Positions 26,697 through 36,520 of a stretch of 64,000 nt of DNA are shown piece by piece. The notes under the pieces were generated by a model. That model was not told the origin of the DNA and ran no database searches. It worked only from the letters and a program-made list of their open reading frames with translations. Source of the DNA: Cytophagaceae bacterium (GTDB lineage: Bacteria > Bacteroidota > Bacteroidia > Cytophagales > Flexibacteraceae); NCBI GenBank assembly GCA_027490155.1, contig JAIXYP010000054.1, positions 42,492 through 106,491 on the forward strand. The letters are read 5' to 3'. Made by a program: the position numbers and the translations under genes. Position 1 is the first letter of the stretch. Each line of letters starts with the position of its first letter.

Positions 26697-26869
26697 ATTG
26701 GCTCAAAGATACAAAGCATAGAGGCCTTGCACCTACCATTTTTGCCTTAATGCTATCCGTATAGAATAGCAGCTACCCTTTCGTAAAACGGTTGATCCCA
26801 AGATTTCCTCCTTTCGGCCAAGCAACCTCAAAGGAGAAAGCCCAATTAGTATTTCCAAAAGCTTTAGTC

Positions 26870-29800
26870 TTACGCTATAGGGAATTTGATTCTGATCCGA
26901 TAACCTGGTTCCGCGCCGATCAACGAATCGATACCTTGTGGTTTTTCCTCAACAATTGCCCTTAGCTGTTTACTGAGTTCGGTTACTAGCATAGTGCCAA
27001 GTGAAAATTTGCCAGTTCTTTCTTGTGTTTTACCACAGCCATTGTCACGATAGTCGATGACAACATTGTCCTCATCTACCGAAAGATTGATCAGGATTTG
27101 GCCAAGCTGCTGCTGACGAAATGCATGTTTATAGCTGTTCGAAATCAACTCATTCATGATCAGACCACAAGGTACAGCCCTAAGGATATCGAGCATTACG
27201 TTGCTGCCTTCTACCGTCAGGGTGACCGTTACATTGGTCTCGATAGTAGCACTTATCTGGCTTCCGAGGTTCTGGAGGTAGGAGACAAAATCAATTTTAC
27301 TGAGGTTGGTGTTTTTATAGAGTTCCTCATGCAGGATTGCCATTGACCGAATACGGTTCATGCACTCTACAAACATGGTGTTGATCTCAGGGTCTGTTAT
27401 CTGGTAGTTCTGGAGGCTCAGTAGGCTGATGATAACGGCCAAATTGTTTTTGACCCGATGGTGGATTTCTCGAAGTAGAATATCCTTTTCCGATAGCGAA
27501 TTTTCTATCCTTTTGATTAGGTTCTTGGTTGCGGTTATATCCACAATCCTGACCAATGCACTACCAGCCAACGAGTTAAGTGGTGTGATCGCAATCGAGC
27601 CCCAAAACTGACGTCCTGTAAAGGATTGGTAAAGAATATCCTCGCTTTTGGAGCTGCCAGGATAGTTACGGTAAATATTCGCATATCCTAGCTTGTTTGC
27701 CTCATTATCAACTGCGAGTTGGTGACAATCAAAATTAACTAAGGAGGCCTTATCCGCTGCACCAAACATTTCGATGGCCGCTTGATTGCAATCTAGCATT
27801 CGAGATGGATTCCCGCCTATTACAAACAGTGCATCTGGCGAACTCTGGAACAGATCCTGGAAAAGCGCTTGGCTTTGACTTAGTTTAAGCTCGGCATTTT
27901 TTCGTTCGGTGATGTCAGTACTTATGCCTAGAATACAGTTGCCAGCGTCGGGGATCGTTACCCCACGTTTTATGGTAAGATAGTGGATCTCCTGGCCGTC
28001 TTTGTCAATGTGGGAGTGCTCAAACGCGGACTCATCCATGTTAAGGGCTTGGTTATCAGTAGTTTCATAAAGGTCTAATTTGTCATTTCGATGTAGTCCA
28101 AAATTGATTTCTTCATCAGATCTAGCTAGTAGGTCAGATTCTGACATGTCAATACTTTTCAGGAATGGAGTGTTTACCATCATATACCGCTTATGGTCAT
28201 CCTTTAGGAAAATCGGATAGGGAATTTTGTCAAATACGTTTCGCAAGACTGTTCTTTGTTCCTGCAAGCTGGCTGTAAGTTGCTCTGTTGCCGTGATGTC
28301 TACTGCGGTGGCAAGCCTAGTGTGCCGACCGTAAAGGTCGTTTGGCAGTTCGTGACTACATACCTCTACCGATACCAAGCTGCCGTCGATCCGGGCCATT
28401 TGGGACTTAAAGCTAAGCGTTCCTTTCTGATTGATGCTTCGGTCTAGGTTTGGTTGGATTTTATTCTCCATTCCCTTAGGCCAAAGGTCTGGCAATTTCA
28501 TTCCCTTAAGTTGGTCAAGAGAGTAGCCTAAAAGATGGGTGTTGGCTTCATTCACTTCAATAAACTCAAGTGTTTCGATGTCATAAACAATTGTCGGGAT
28601 TGCGGATGAATTGAACAAGGCGCTAAACCTCTGCTCCTGAAGTTCGGCATGGGCCAAGATTTTTGTTTCAGTAGTTTTGTCAACGTTGATGGTAAGTACC
28701 CACTTTCTCTCGTCCCACTCAAAGACCTTCATTTTGCTCTGAAGATAGATTGGTGATTCATGTAATTTAGTCGATATTGTCCCTTCCCATTTTCCATGAA
28801 TTTTGAGATCCTGTTTAAGGCCAGAAAACAAGTTACTCATTTCCTTGCCTAATTCGCCCTTACTAATCTTGGACAATGTCTGTTCCATTTGCGTCGGATC
28901 TTGATGATTAGTCATTTGCAAAAACGCTTGATTGACTAGCTTGACATCAGTGTAATCGAAATCAGTGACCATTATTCCGATTTGGGCCTCTTCTAGGATT
29001 GTTTGCAGTAATGTTTCTGACCGCTCGCTATGTAGGCCTTTGTTATATGCTTCTGTTATGTCTGTCAGCTGCACAAAATAATGATGATCACTGCTCCCTT
29101 TGATGAAGGTGGCTTTTAAATGGCAATAATTTTTGCCATTTTTCCCGATTACGGTAAGGTTCTTGATTTCAAAATCCTGCTGACCAGTTATTAATGATTG
29201 CCATTCAACTGCTGTAATGTTGGCTTTCCCAGCTTCCAAGATGTCATGCAGTTTTTGGTCCTGAAGGTCAGATTTGAGGTTGAACTTTTCCTTAAAACAC
29301 TGATATGTTGCTTCATTGGCATTCAGGATACAACCATCAAGGTCAATCAAGACTTGTGGACCAGCATGTTTGATACTCATTGTATGGAATAACTCGGACT
29401 CATTGAGTCTATTCGCTTTGATATGATCGTAGTTGTAGTCATTGACGATAGTAAATCCTAAGATACGTTTAAGCTGGTTTTCAGGTCCTAGTATGGGGAT
29501 GTATACACTGCTCAAAATAAAGTTATTGACCGGTAGTGTCCAACTTGCAATTTTGCCTTTCCGCACTCTCTCAAGTGCTTCATAGAAAATGGTACCAAAT
29601 TTGGGGTTAACTAAGTCTGTGGCATAATGCCCAACTAGAATATCTCTTGTTACACCGATAATCTCTAATCCCTCGCCCATGACATCAAGGATCCGGAAAT
29701 TAGCATCTAGCTCTGTATGAAATAGTTTTTTGCTATTGACCTGAAGGGCTTGGAAATCCGTACCCGATGGTTCTATTTTGATGGCTTCTGGCAAAACCTC

Positions 29801-30241
29801 ACACTTTACTTTGAGGATCTGATCCTGATCTGTCCTTCTATAATTGATGTTTACCTTTACGTAGGCCAACCCACGACCCGGGATTGGCATTTTAATCATG
29901 AAATAGCTATTGAGGTAGTCGCGGTCTAGCGAGTCGATCTGGGCATAGACTTTGTGCCAAAGCTCGCACCTGACAAACCGAATTGGTGTATGCCCAGCCA
30001 GCTTACCCCACTCCTGGAGTCCTTTACTAATGTTTAGTACCTGACATGACTCAGGGTCGATTGCCATCGTGAATCCGTCAGGGTCGAGCGCTAAAAAATC
30101 ATCGCAAGGCTCTAAGAGCTGATTTTTATTTCTATGGGGCTTATCCATCCAGCCAAGTTGACGATACAGCCCTAGGACCATCGTGTTATAGCTTTCAATC
30201 CTGGCTTCGTTGGCTTCAATGGTGCTGCTTTCGGTTCTCAT
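26870..30241 (-). CDS. large multi-PAS sensor histidine kinase (HisKA_2/HWE-like)
   Basis: The 1123-residue protein has no membrane segment, so it senses cytoplasmic signals. It carries a series of PAS or PAS-like units, seen for example around LFHTELDANFRILDVMGEGLEIIGV, LLQTILEEAQIGIMVTDFDYTDVKLVNQAFLQMT, FSALFNSSAIPTIVYDIETLEFIEVNEANTHLLGY, LRNVFDKIPYPIFLKDDHKRYMMVN and LFQDLFQSSPDALFVIGG. A HisKA_2-type phospho-acceptor segment, EIHHRVKNNLAVIISLLSLQ, lies near residue 925, and a HATPase with NELISNSYKHAF and DNGCGK follows. No receiver domain is attached and no response regulator adjoins it. The family often has stand-alone regulators elsewhere. Confidence 0.92.
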   Translation of the reverse strand: MRTESSTIEANEARIESYNTMVLGLYRQLGWMDKPHRNKNQLLEPCDDFLALDPDGFTMAIDPESCQVLNISKGLQEWGKLAGHTPIRFVRCELWHKVYAQIDSLDRDYLNSYFMIKMPIPGRGLAYVKVNINYRRTDQDQILKVKCEVLPEAIKIEPSGTDFQALQVNSKKLFHTELDANFRILDVMGEGLEIIGVTRDILVGHYATDLVNPKFGTIFYEALERVRKGKIASWTLPVNNFILSSVYIPILGPENQLKRILGFTIVNDYNYDHIKANRLNESELFHTMSIKHAGPQVLIDLDGCILNANEATYQCFKEKFNLKSDLQDQKLHDILEAGKANITAVEWQSLITGQQDFEIKNLTVIGKNGKNYCHLKATFIKGSSDHHYFVQLTDITEAYNKGLHSERSETLLQTILEEAQIGIMVTDFDYTDVKLVNQAFLQMTNHQDPTQMEQTLSKISKGELGKEMSNLFSGLKQDLKIHGKWEGTISTKLHESPIYLQSKMKVFEWDERKWVLTINVDKTTETKILAHAELQEQRFSALFNSSAIPTIVYDIETLEFIEVNEANTHLLGYSLDQLKGMKLPDLWPKGMENKIQPNLDRSINQKGTLSFKSQMARIDGSLVSVEVCSHELPNDLYGRHTRLATAVDITATEQLTASLQEQRTVLRNVFDKIPYPIFLKDDHKRYMMVNTPFLKSIDMSESDLLARSDEEINFGLHRNDKLDLYETTDNQALNMDESAFEHSHIDKDGQEIHYLTIKRGVTIPDAGNCILGISTDITERKNAELKLSQSQALFQDLFQSSPDALFVIGGNPSRMLDCNQAAIEMFGAADKASLVNFDCHQLAVDNEANKLGYANIYRNYPGSSKSEDILYQSFTGRQFWGSIAITPLNSLAGSALVRIVDITATKNLIKRIENSLSEKDILLREIHHRVKNNLAVIISLLSLQNYQITDPEINTMFVECMNRIRSMAILHEELYKNTNLSKIDFVSYLQNLGSQISATIETNVTVTLTVEGSNVMLDILRAVPCGLIMNELISNSYKHAFRQQQLGQILINLSVDEDNVVIDYRDNGCGKTQERTGKFSLGTMLVTELSKQLRAIVEEKPQGIDSLIGAEPGYRIRIKFPIA

Positions 30242-30324
30242 GATTGTGGCGTGTCTGGAAACTTGTATTGGGATTTGGTATATGAGTGGTATGCAACTTA
30301 ACTAAACAAACGATCTTACGTTTA

Positions 30325-32034
30325 TTATTTTACCAAACTAGTCTTTATGGCCAATCCTTTGGTCTGAGGCGCACCATAATGACCCAAATCTGTCCATGCG
30401 TTACCGATCAAGATTTTAGTAACGCCATCATTAGGAGCTAGGCAGGTGATCGGCAGCACAAAATCATCAACTACTCCGACAAACCGTGCTGCCCAACGTT
30501 CGTGATACTTTTCAGCATTCGTTTGTTTGAGCTCTAAAATAGGTAGCTCTTTATACCGCAGATAATGGGCAAACAAGGCCGCTACTGCTTGTCCCGATAG
30601 TTGAGTTTCGTTGGCCTGTTGTAGGCTATTGACTACATTGACCCAATAGCTTACGGCAGTTTCGGTTCTGATAGGTTTCTGTTTCGCGATGCTGGCAAAG
30701 TCTTTTACGGCTTGTTGCCAAGCAGGTTCATTATCAATGGCTAACCGGAGGGTCATGATCATGGCCGCACCTTTATAGTAGATGTCACTGTCTAACCATC
30801 CATTATAGGCCACATGGTTTGGTCCCTGCATAGGGCTTTGATTTTTGATTTTGGCCAGCCAATTGGTTGCATACTCAAATGCAGATGCCTTACCTAAGGT
30901 TTGCTCTACATAGACAAGCTCGGAATAAGTGCACCAACTTTCGTGTAGCCAGAGGTCGGCGTGGTCGGCTACGCTGAGCTGATTGCCCCACCATTCGTGC
31001 CCACTTTCGTGCACGAGGATAAAGTCAAAACCAAAGGCATTTTTCTTGAAGCCATTGCCGTAAGCGATACAACTTTGGTGCTCCATACCGTAATACGGTG
31101 TCTCGACTAGTTTATATCCATCCTGATAGTAAGGATATGGGCCAAAGGCATCCTCGAAGATATCAAGCATTTTTTTGGCTTCTGCTATTACCGCATTTGC
31201 CTTTTGTTTGTGATAGTCCAGCAGGTAGAGTTCGATGCTGAGTAGCTGTTGTTTGGTATTGCTGCTACCCTTTGCATTCCTAATATTACTTGCTCTAGAG
31301 GTCATGGTCTTGGCATAGTACCCCAAGTTGAACGTGACATTGTATAGATTGATCGGGCTCGAGACTTGCCAAGTGGTCGTCCTTATAGACTGAAATTTGA
31401 AGACACGATCTGCTATTAACTTGCCGTTGCTTACAAACATTAGGTTGGACGGATAAGTGCAAGTTATTAGTACGCCCTTTTCTGGTTCGTCCGACGGGTG
31501 GTCCTTGCAAGGCCACCAAGTGCTTGCCCCTTGTCCTTCGCAGGCTACTCCAATCCAGGGCCTACCGAGGCTATCCTGGCTCCAGACAAAACCTGCTGAC
31601 CAAGGTGGCCGTGTGCTGCGTAAGGGGCTACCATTATAGACAATGGTGATGATGTTGGTCTCGTTGAGCTGCTGCTTCGGGTTGGCCACCAAAATAATGT
31701 TCCCATTGCGGCGGTATCCAATAGGTTCTCGGTTCAGGAGCACAGTGTCCACCGTCCAGATGGCAAGTAGATCTATCTGGAAACTATCTGTCGGGGCGGC
31801 CAAATTGTATTCTATCGTTACGCGTCCTCTGAGGGATTGATCCTCTAGGTCTGGCCAAAGGTTGAGATCATAATGTTGGACATCCATGGCCCGTTTACGT
31901 GGCGTCAGTTTACCACGTACACTTTCCTGCTGGCTGTTAGCCCCTATGATTCCGCTACCTTGACTCCAACTGGTTTGTGCATAGCACCAAACAAAAATAA
32001 CGAGCAAACACTGCAATCGTTTGGCTGAGGGCAT
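30325..32034 (-). CDS. exported M1 family zinc metallopeptidase (gluzincin aminopeptidase-like)
   Basis: The zinc-binding motif HESGHEWWG (HExxH at about residues 339-343) is followed about 20 residues later by the third ligand in LHESWCTYSE. The N-terminal beta domain (DVQHYDLNLWPDLEDQSLRGRVTIEYNL) is typical of M1 enzymes, which cleave N-terminal residues from peptides. I chose the ATG at 32034 because it gives a clean signal peptide (MPSAKRLQCLLVIFVWCYAQTSWSQ) and removes a 44-bp overlap with the upstream gene. It is therefore predicted to be periplasmic or surface-exposed. The 569-residue length implies that the large C-terminal HEAT domain of longer M1 enzymes is absent. Confidence 0.92.
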   Translation of the reverse strand: MPSAKRLQCLLVIFVWCYAQTSWSQGSGIIGANSQQESVRGKLTPRKRAMDVQHYDLNLWPDLEDQSLRGRVTIEYNLAAPTDSFQIDLLAIWTVDTVLLNREPIGYRRNGNIILVANPKQQLNETNIITIVYNGSPLRSTRPPWSAGFVWSQDSLGRPWIGVACEGQGASTWWPCKDHPSDEPEKGVLITCTYPSNLMFVSNGKLIADRVFKFQSIRTTTWQVSSPINLYNVTFNLGYYAKTMTSRASNIRNAKGSSNTKQQLLSIELYLLDYHKQKANAVIAEAKKMLDIFEDAFGPYPYYQDGYKLVETPYYGMEHQSCIAYGNGFKKNAFGFDFILVHESGHEWWGNQLSVADHADLWLHESWCTYSELVYVEQTLGKASAFEYATNWLAKIKNQSPMQGPNHVAYNGWLDSDIYYKGAAMIMTLRLAIDNEPAWQQAVKDFASIAKQKPIRTETAVSYWVNVVNSLQQANETQLSGQAVAALFAHYLRYKELPILELKQTNAEKYHERWAARFVGVVDDFVLPITCLAPNDGVTKILIGNAWTDLGHYGAPQTKGLAIKTSLVK

Positions 32035-32038
32035 CAAG

Positions 32039-32410
32039 CTAAAAAGCGTCTTCCAGATGTACAATTGTTTGGGCAAGGTCATAGCCAGTAATCGCGATTA
32101 TGTCATAACGAACTGGCCCAATATGCGCAACAGAATCCAGATAAACCAAAGCAGCTTTATGTACGGACTTAATCTGGGTTTGACTGACCATTTCCTCTGG
32201 GTACCCTAGGCCATTGTCGGCCCTGAATTTGACCTCAATGAAGACAACTAGTTGACCCAAGTTGGCTATTAGGTCGATTTCGTGGCGGCCTGCCCTGTAA
32301 TTGCGTTGCAGGATTTGATATCCCTTCAAGACTAAAAGGTCTGCGGCGACTTGCTCGGCCTCTGCCCCAGCAAGTTGTAATGCTGTTTTAGGTTTAGGTG
32401 TGCGGGCCAT
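32039..32410 (-). CDS. yraN: YraN family (UPF0102) endonuclease-like protein
   Basis: The 123-residue protein shows the UPF0102 pattern GAEAEQVAADLLVLKGYQILQRNYRAGRHEIDLIANLGQLVVFIEVKFRAD. It contains the PD-(D/E)xK-like core (EIDLI...VFIEVK). The family is linked to DNA uptake or repair, but its exact role is not settled. Its stop lies 4 bp before the chosen start of the M1 peptidase, so the two are probably co-transcribed. Confidence 0.9.
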   Translation of the reverse strand: MARTPKPKTALQLAGAEAEQVAADLLVLKGYQILQRNYRAGRHEIDLIANLGQLVVFIEVKFRADNGLGYPEEMVSQTQIKSVHKAALVYLDSVAHIGPVRYDIIAITGYDLAQTIVHLEDAF

Positions 32411-32442
32411 ATTGGCAGTTCAAGTCTTGGAGGGCGATCCTA

Positions 32443-32736
32443 TTACAACCTTTCGCCAGTCATCAGGGAGTAGGCCTGAGCTTTAGCCGCAAACATGGCT
32501 TTTGTTTTGGCCCATACCCCCTCAAACAAAGGCGAGTCCCGATACCTATTAAGGTCTGTTTCCGAATTCCAATGACTTAAGGTATAGAACACTGCTGGGT
32601 TGTGCGCATCTCTGCAGAGCTCCAGATGTTGGCAACCTTCTTGGTGCCTAACCTTGTCCCTTATCGTTGCGAAATAGGCTTCAAACTCTGGGACAAGGGA
32701 ATCCTGAAAGTGCATTCTGACGATTCTGATGAGCAT
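32443..32736 (-). CDS. ABM-domain monooxygenase-like protein
   Basis: This 97-residue protein has the dimeric ferredoxin-like fold of the antibiotic biosynthesis monooxygenase family: MLIRIVRMHFQDSLVPEFEAYFATIRDKVRHQEGCQHLELCRD, then VFYTLSHWNSETDLNRYRDSPLF. The conserved EGC, HLEL and W residues are seen. Such proteins include YgiN-like quinol oxygenases and many of unknown substrate. It lies 32 bp upstream of yraN on the same strand. Confidence 0.85.
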   Translation of the reverse strand: MLIRIVRMHFQDSLVPEFEAYFATIRDKVRHQEGCQHLELCRDAHNPAVFYTLSHWNSETDLNRYRDSPLFEGVWAKTKAMFAAKAQAYSLMTGERL

Positions 32737-32790
32737 ATTTATGTTGGTTGTGCCAATTCCTGAGCGGAATGATCGATGCCTAAGATATGG

Positions 32791-33468
32791 CTAAAGATAA
32801 AGTCCCCAGCTAAAAATGTAGAACATCCCGCCACCAAGGACGGTCGCCAAAGCGCTGCCCCACCATACCTGAGCCTGTGTGTGTGCACCAAGTTGTAGCC
32901 GAGCTGCCATCGTCAGGCCCCAAGCCAAGGCAGCAAGCACTGCTAATGGCAAAAGGTTGTTCTCTGGGTATTTGTAGGCCAGTAGTAGGATATAGGTTAG
33001 GGTGCCAGCCGTGCCGATGGCATGGGCACTGATCTTTACAAATAGGCTGATTAGTGCAGCAACTAAAATGGTTAAGGTGATACAGGCCAGAATGACCAAC
33101 ATATCGAGGTTAAGGATAAACGAACCTTGCATCAAGAAAATGCTCACTGCATAAACCAAGGCTGTCAGAAACATCGGCAGAGGGCGATCTGTCTGCAAAT
33201 CAAGGGTGATTGATTTTATCATGTTTAGCCGCCTTAATAGTAATATGATGAGCCCCGGGATGGCAAACGTGATCGTGAACAAAAACTGCAATAGTTGCCA
33301 CCAGTTACCTTCCTGCTGGTAGACAAATCCTTGTACCCCGAACGACCCGATCAGGTAGAGGTAAGTAGGCATCAGCAATGGATGGAAAACAAACGACGCA
33401 AACCAAGCCAGAATGTCCCAAAAGCCATAGGTTGTTTTTTCTATTTCCGCGTATTCTGGTGTCGTCAT
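32791..33468 (-). CDS. multi-pass membrane protein with degenerate PAP2-like features
   Basis: The 225-residue protein has about six predicted membrane helices. Near the N-terminus is FHPLLMPTYLYL, a conserved-looking start in Bacteroidota proteins of this type. Segments QTDRPLPM, KISAHAIG and ARLQLGAHTQAQVWWG sit where PAP2 phosphatases have KxxxxxxRP, PSGH and SRxxxxxHxxxD, but key residues (Pro-Ser-Gly, final Asp) are missing. It may be a non-catalytic relative or a lipid-handling protein. Function is unknown. Confidence 0.65.
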   Translation of the reverse strand: MTTPEYAEIEKTTYGFWDILAWFASFVFHPLLMPTYLYLIGSFGVQGFVYQQEGNWWQLLQFLFTITFAIPGLIILLLRRLNMIKSITLDLQTDRPLPMFLTALVYAVSIFLMQGSFILNLDMLVILACITLTILVAALISLFVKISAHAIGTAGTLTYILLLAYKYPENNLLPLAVLAALAWGLTMAARLQLGAHTQAQVWWGSALATVLGGGMFYIFSWGLYL

Positions 33469-33597
33469 CAGGTATCAATATCCAGGTTATGTGCCTGTTT
33501 GGTCAGGAGGCCTCAAAATAAAACAATTTTCTTTGCCTAATGGCCATTTACATCAAGGTTGTGGTCCTTGGCCTACTAGCTAAAGAGCATAACTAAA

Positions 33598-35085
33598 CTA
33601 GACGATCTCCTTCCGGAGCCTAGCAACTGGCAGGTTAAGCTGCTCACGATACTTGGCAACCGTCCGGCGAGCGATACGGTAGCCTCTGTCATGTAGTAAT
33701 TTTTCAAGGGACTCATCACTTAGTGGTTCGCCCTTGTCTTCGGCATTGATCATCTCGCGCAGGATAGACTTGACCTCTCTGTTACTGACATCTTCGCCAC
33801 TATCGGTACTGATCCCTTCGCTGAAGAAGTGCTTGAGTGCGAATGTGCCAAACTCTGTCTGGACATATTTGCTGTTGGCGACCCTAGAGATTGTACTGAT
33901 GTCCATCCCGATACGTTCGGCAATGTCCTTCAGGATCATAGGGCGAAGCTGGCTATCGTCCCCAGTAAAGAAAAACTCACCTTGCACTTCGGCGATGGCG
34001 TGCATCGTCAAGAGTAAAGTCTGTTGACGCTGCTTGATTGCGTCAATAAACCACCGGGCAGAGTCTAGTTTCTGTTTGACAAAAATGGCCGTTTCCTTGA
34101 TCTCTCGATTTTTCTTGTCGCTCTTGTCGTAAGCCTGCAACATCTCGTTATAGGCATTGCTTATACGGAGCTCTGGTGCATTGCGGGCATTGAGTGTGAT
34201 GTCGATTTTGCCAGAGTTGGTGTTAACAATAAAGTCTGGTATGATGACCTGAGCTTTGCTTTCGGATGTGCTGGTTTCGCCTGGCTTGGGGTTGCACTTC
34301 GTTATCATCATGATGGCTTCGCGTAGCTCGTCAGCACTTTCGATGCTGAGCTTGTGCCTGATGCGGTCGTAATGCTTTTTGGTGAACTCGTCAAAGCAGT
34401 CTTCTATTATCCTCAGGGCCAAGGCTGCAACGTCATAGTTGTCGCTGCGGCGCTCAAGTTGCAGCACAAGACACTCTTGCAGGTTGCGGGCCGCAATACC
34501 TGGTGGGTCAAACTGCTGGATCATCTTCAAGACCTCCAGTACTTGGTCGGTCTCGACATTGAGGTTCTGGGCAAAGGCAAGGTCATTAACGATGCTATCT
34601 AGGTCCCGCCGGATGTATCCATCATTCTCGATGCTCCCGATTAGCTGATTGCCAATCGCATTCTGGACCTCGTCTAGCCGCAAAAAACCTAATTGGGTCA
34701 AGAGGGTGTCGGTTAGGGTTGTGTCACCAACAACCGGGATTTCACGATCTTCTTCATCACCACCAAAACCATCACCTTGCATTTTGTAGCCTGCAATGTC
34801 GTTGCTGTTGAGGTAGTCACCAATCTCGATGTTGTCGTCCACGTGCATGGACTCGTCTTCCTCAAGGCTGTTGGCCTCAATGCCATTATCAGTCGCTTCG
34901 TATTGATCAGTATCGTTGTTGCTATTGTCGTCAAACCTACCTTCTTCAAGGGCTGGGTTGACCTCTAACTCTTCTTCGATCCTTTTCTCGAGCTCGGCAG
35001 TCGGTATCTGCAAGAGCTTGATAAATTGGATCTGTTGGGGCGAGAGCTTTTGCTGTTGCGAAAGGGACAGACCTAGTTTTTGCAT
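33598..35085 (-). CDS. rpoN: RNA polymerase sigma-54 factor
   Basis: The 495-residue protein starts with the Gln-rich region I (LGLSLSQQQKLSPQQIQFIKLLQIP), which contacts activators. An acidic region II, a core-binding region III and the DNA-binding C-terminus with the RpoN box (ARRTVAKYREQL near residue 470) follow. It directs transcription from -24/-12 promoters and needs AAA+ enhancer-binding proteins, none of which is in this window. It is a single gene between a membrane protein and trpS. Confidence 0.97.
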   Translation of the reverse strand: MQKLGLSLSQQQKLSPQQIQFIKLLQIPTAELEKRIEEELEVNPALEEGRFDDNSNNDTDQYEATDNGIEANSLEEDESMHVDDNIEIGDYLNSNDIAGYKMQGDGFGGDEEDREIPVVGDTTLTDTLLTQLGFLRLDEVQNAIGNQLIGSIENDGYIRRDLDSIVNDLAFAQNLNVETDQVLEVLKMIQQFDPPGIAARNLQECLVLQLERRSDNYDVAALALRIIEDCFDEFTKKHYDRIRHKLSIESADELREAIMMITKCNPKPGETSTSESKAQVIIPDFIVNTNSGKIDITLNARNAPELRISNAYNEMLQAYDKSDKKNREIKETAIFVKQKLDSARWFIDAIKQRQQTLLLTMHAIAEVQGEFFFTGDDSQLRPMILKDIAERIGMDISTISRVANSKYVQTEFGTFALKHFFSEGISTDSGEDVSNREVKSILREMINAEDKGEPLSDESLEKLLHDRGYRIARRTVAKYREQLNLPVARLRKEIV

Positions 35086-35221
35086 AGTGGACGGCAGTTT
35101 TCGGGGAAGTACAGTTTATGTACCTAGGTGGATGAAGAGGTGGAGATGAATGCTCAATCGATACTGAAAAAATAAAAGTTGACTCGAGATCAAGGCAAAG
35201 AGGTAGCCCAAGATCAGAAGG

Positions 35222-36211
35222 TTACATAAGCTTACGAGGTCCAGTGCCCATCACTGACCGTACCCGATCGAGTGTTTTAGCCCCAATGGAGCGTGCCTTA
35301 TCAGCACCTTGAGCCAAGATTCGGTCGATTTCGTCAGGGTTGGCCATTAGTTGGTTGTAACGCTCACGTGCAGGGGCAAAGGCAGCAACCAAAGCTTCGG
35401 TAAGCTCGGCCTTGGCATGACCATGACCGTATCCGCCAGCGGCATACTTTTCGGCCATGGTGGCAGCAGCCTCGGCTGAAGCCACTAGTCTAAATAGCTT
35501 GTAAACAGTACTTAGTTCGGGGTCTTTGGGCTCGTCAAGGGTCGAGGCATCCGTTATAATGCCTGCGACTTGTTTTTTTATGGCCTTTGGATCCTGGAAG
35601 ACGTCTATGAAGTTACCATAACTTTTGCTCATCTTTTGCCCATCGGTGCCAGGAACCGTCATTACATTGGTGTCGATTTTGGCCTCCGGAACCACAAATA
35701 CCTCTGTCTGATAATGGAAGTTGACAGCACGAGCGGTGTCACGTGCCATTTCGAGATGCTGTTGCTGATCCTTTCCTACAGGGACAACGTTGGCGTCATA
35801 CAGCAATATGTCAGCCGTCATCAGGACTGGGTATGTAAATAGACCCGCATTGACATCCGATAGCTTGTCGCTTTTGTCTTTGAACGAATGGGCGTTTTGC
35901 AACATCGGGAAGGGTACAAAGCAGCTCAGGTACCAAGTCAGTTCGCAGACCTCTGGCAGGTCCGACTGGCGATAGAGCATGTTTTGGTCATAGTCAAAGC
36001 CGAGTGCTATCCAGGTGGCAGCTACGGCATCAACATTGATGCGCCTCGTGGTTCCATCCTTTACAGTTGTGATACTGTGTAGGTCGGCGATGAAGAACAG
36101 TGAGTCATTGGCTCTATCTCGCGAGAGCTCGATAGCGGGCATGATGGCGCCAAGTAGGTTGCCGAGGTGCGGTATGCCAGAGCTCTGGATGCCAGTTAAT
36201 ATCCTTGCCAT
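35222..36211 (-). CDS. trpS: tryptophanyl-tRNA synthetase
   Basis: This class I synthetase charges tRNA-Trp. The HIGH-like motif is HLGN in SSGIPHLGNLLGAIMP, and the KMSKS loop is intact in GTDGQKMSKSYGN. Other typical segments are LFFIADLHSITT, VPVGKDQQQHLEMARDTARAVN and the C-terminal KARSIGAKTLDRVRSVMG. Its 329 residues match the bacterial family. Confidence 0.97.
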   Translation of the reverse strand: MARILTGIQSSGIPHLGNLLGAIMPAIELSRDRANDSLFFIADLHSITTVKDGTTRRINVDAVAATWIALGFDYDQNMLYRQSDLPEVCELTWYLSCFVPFPMLQNAHSFKDKSDKLSDVNAGLFTYPVLMTADILLYDANVVPVGKDQQQHLEMARDTARAVNFHYQTEVFVVPEAKIDTNVMTVPGTDGQKMSKSYGNFIDVFQDPKAIKKQVAGIITDASTLDEPKDPELSTVYKLFRLVASAEAAATMAEKYAAGGYGHGHAKAELTEALVAAFAPARERYNQLMANPDEIDRILAQGADKARSIGAKTLDRVRSVMGTGPRKLM

Positions 36212-36520
36212 AATCGTTCGGTGGTATCCCGTGCCATTGAGGCCATGGGGCGGCAGATATGTAGTTGAAATGTTAATGTTGTTAACTCCAAGCCGTGAGG
36301 CATTATTGCCTACTGTCTGGGGTTATATTTGCCTACCGACACGAAGTTAGGCAACACTTGCCAAAAAAAGGTATGATTTTTGCTAAGGGGAAATAAATCG
36401 GCCTTTGGTGGTCAAAATGCCTAAGTTATGTGTTTCGGCACCATGGCATAATACCCACCGGTCTCAAACCTTTCTAAACTTATTTCTACCTTTTTTCAAC
36501 CAATCCTCGCATCATTTGCT
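36212..36520. other. 309-bp intergenic region between divergent trpS and DUF1573 genes
   Basis: No gene is supported here. On the plus strand TATATTTG (36324-36331) and TACCTTTT (36487-36494) are -7-like. The second would give a leader of about 20 nt for the DUF1573 gene. A 7-bp inverted repeat (TTGCCTA at 36329-36335, TAGGCAA at 36348-36354) lies next to the first box. No riboswitch or RNA gene is recognised. Confidence 0.4.
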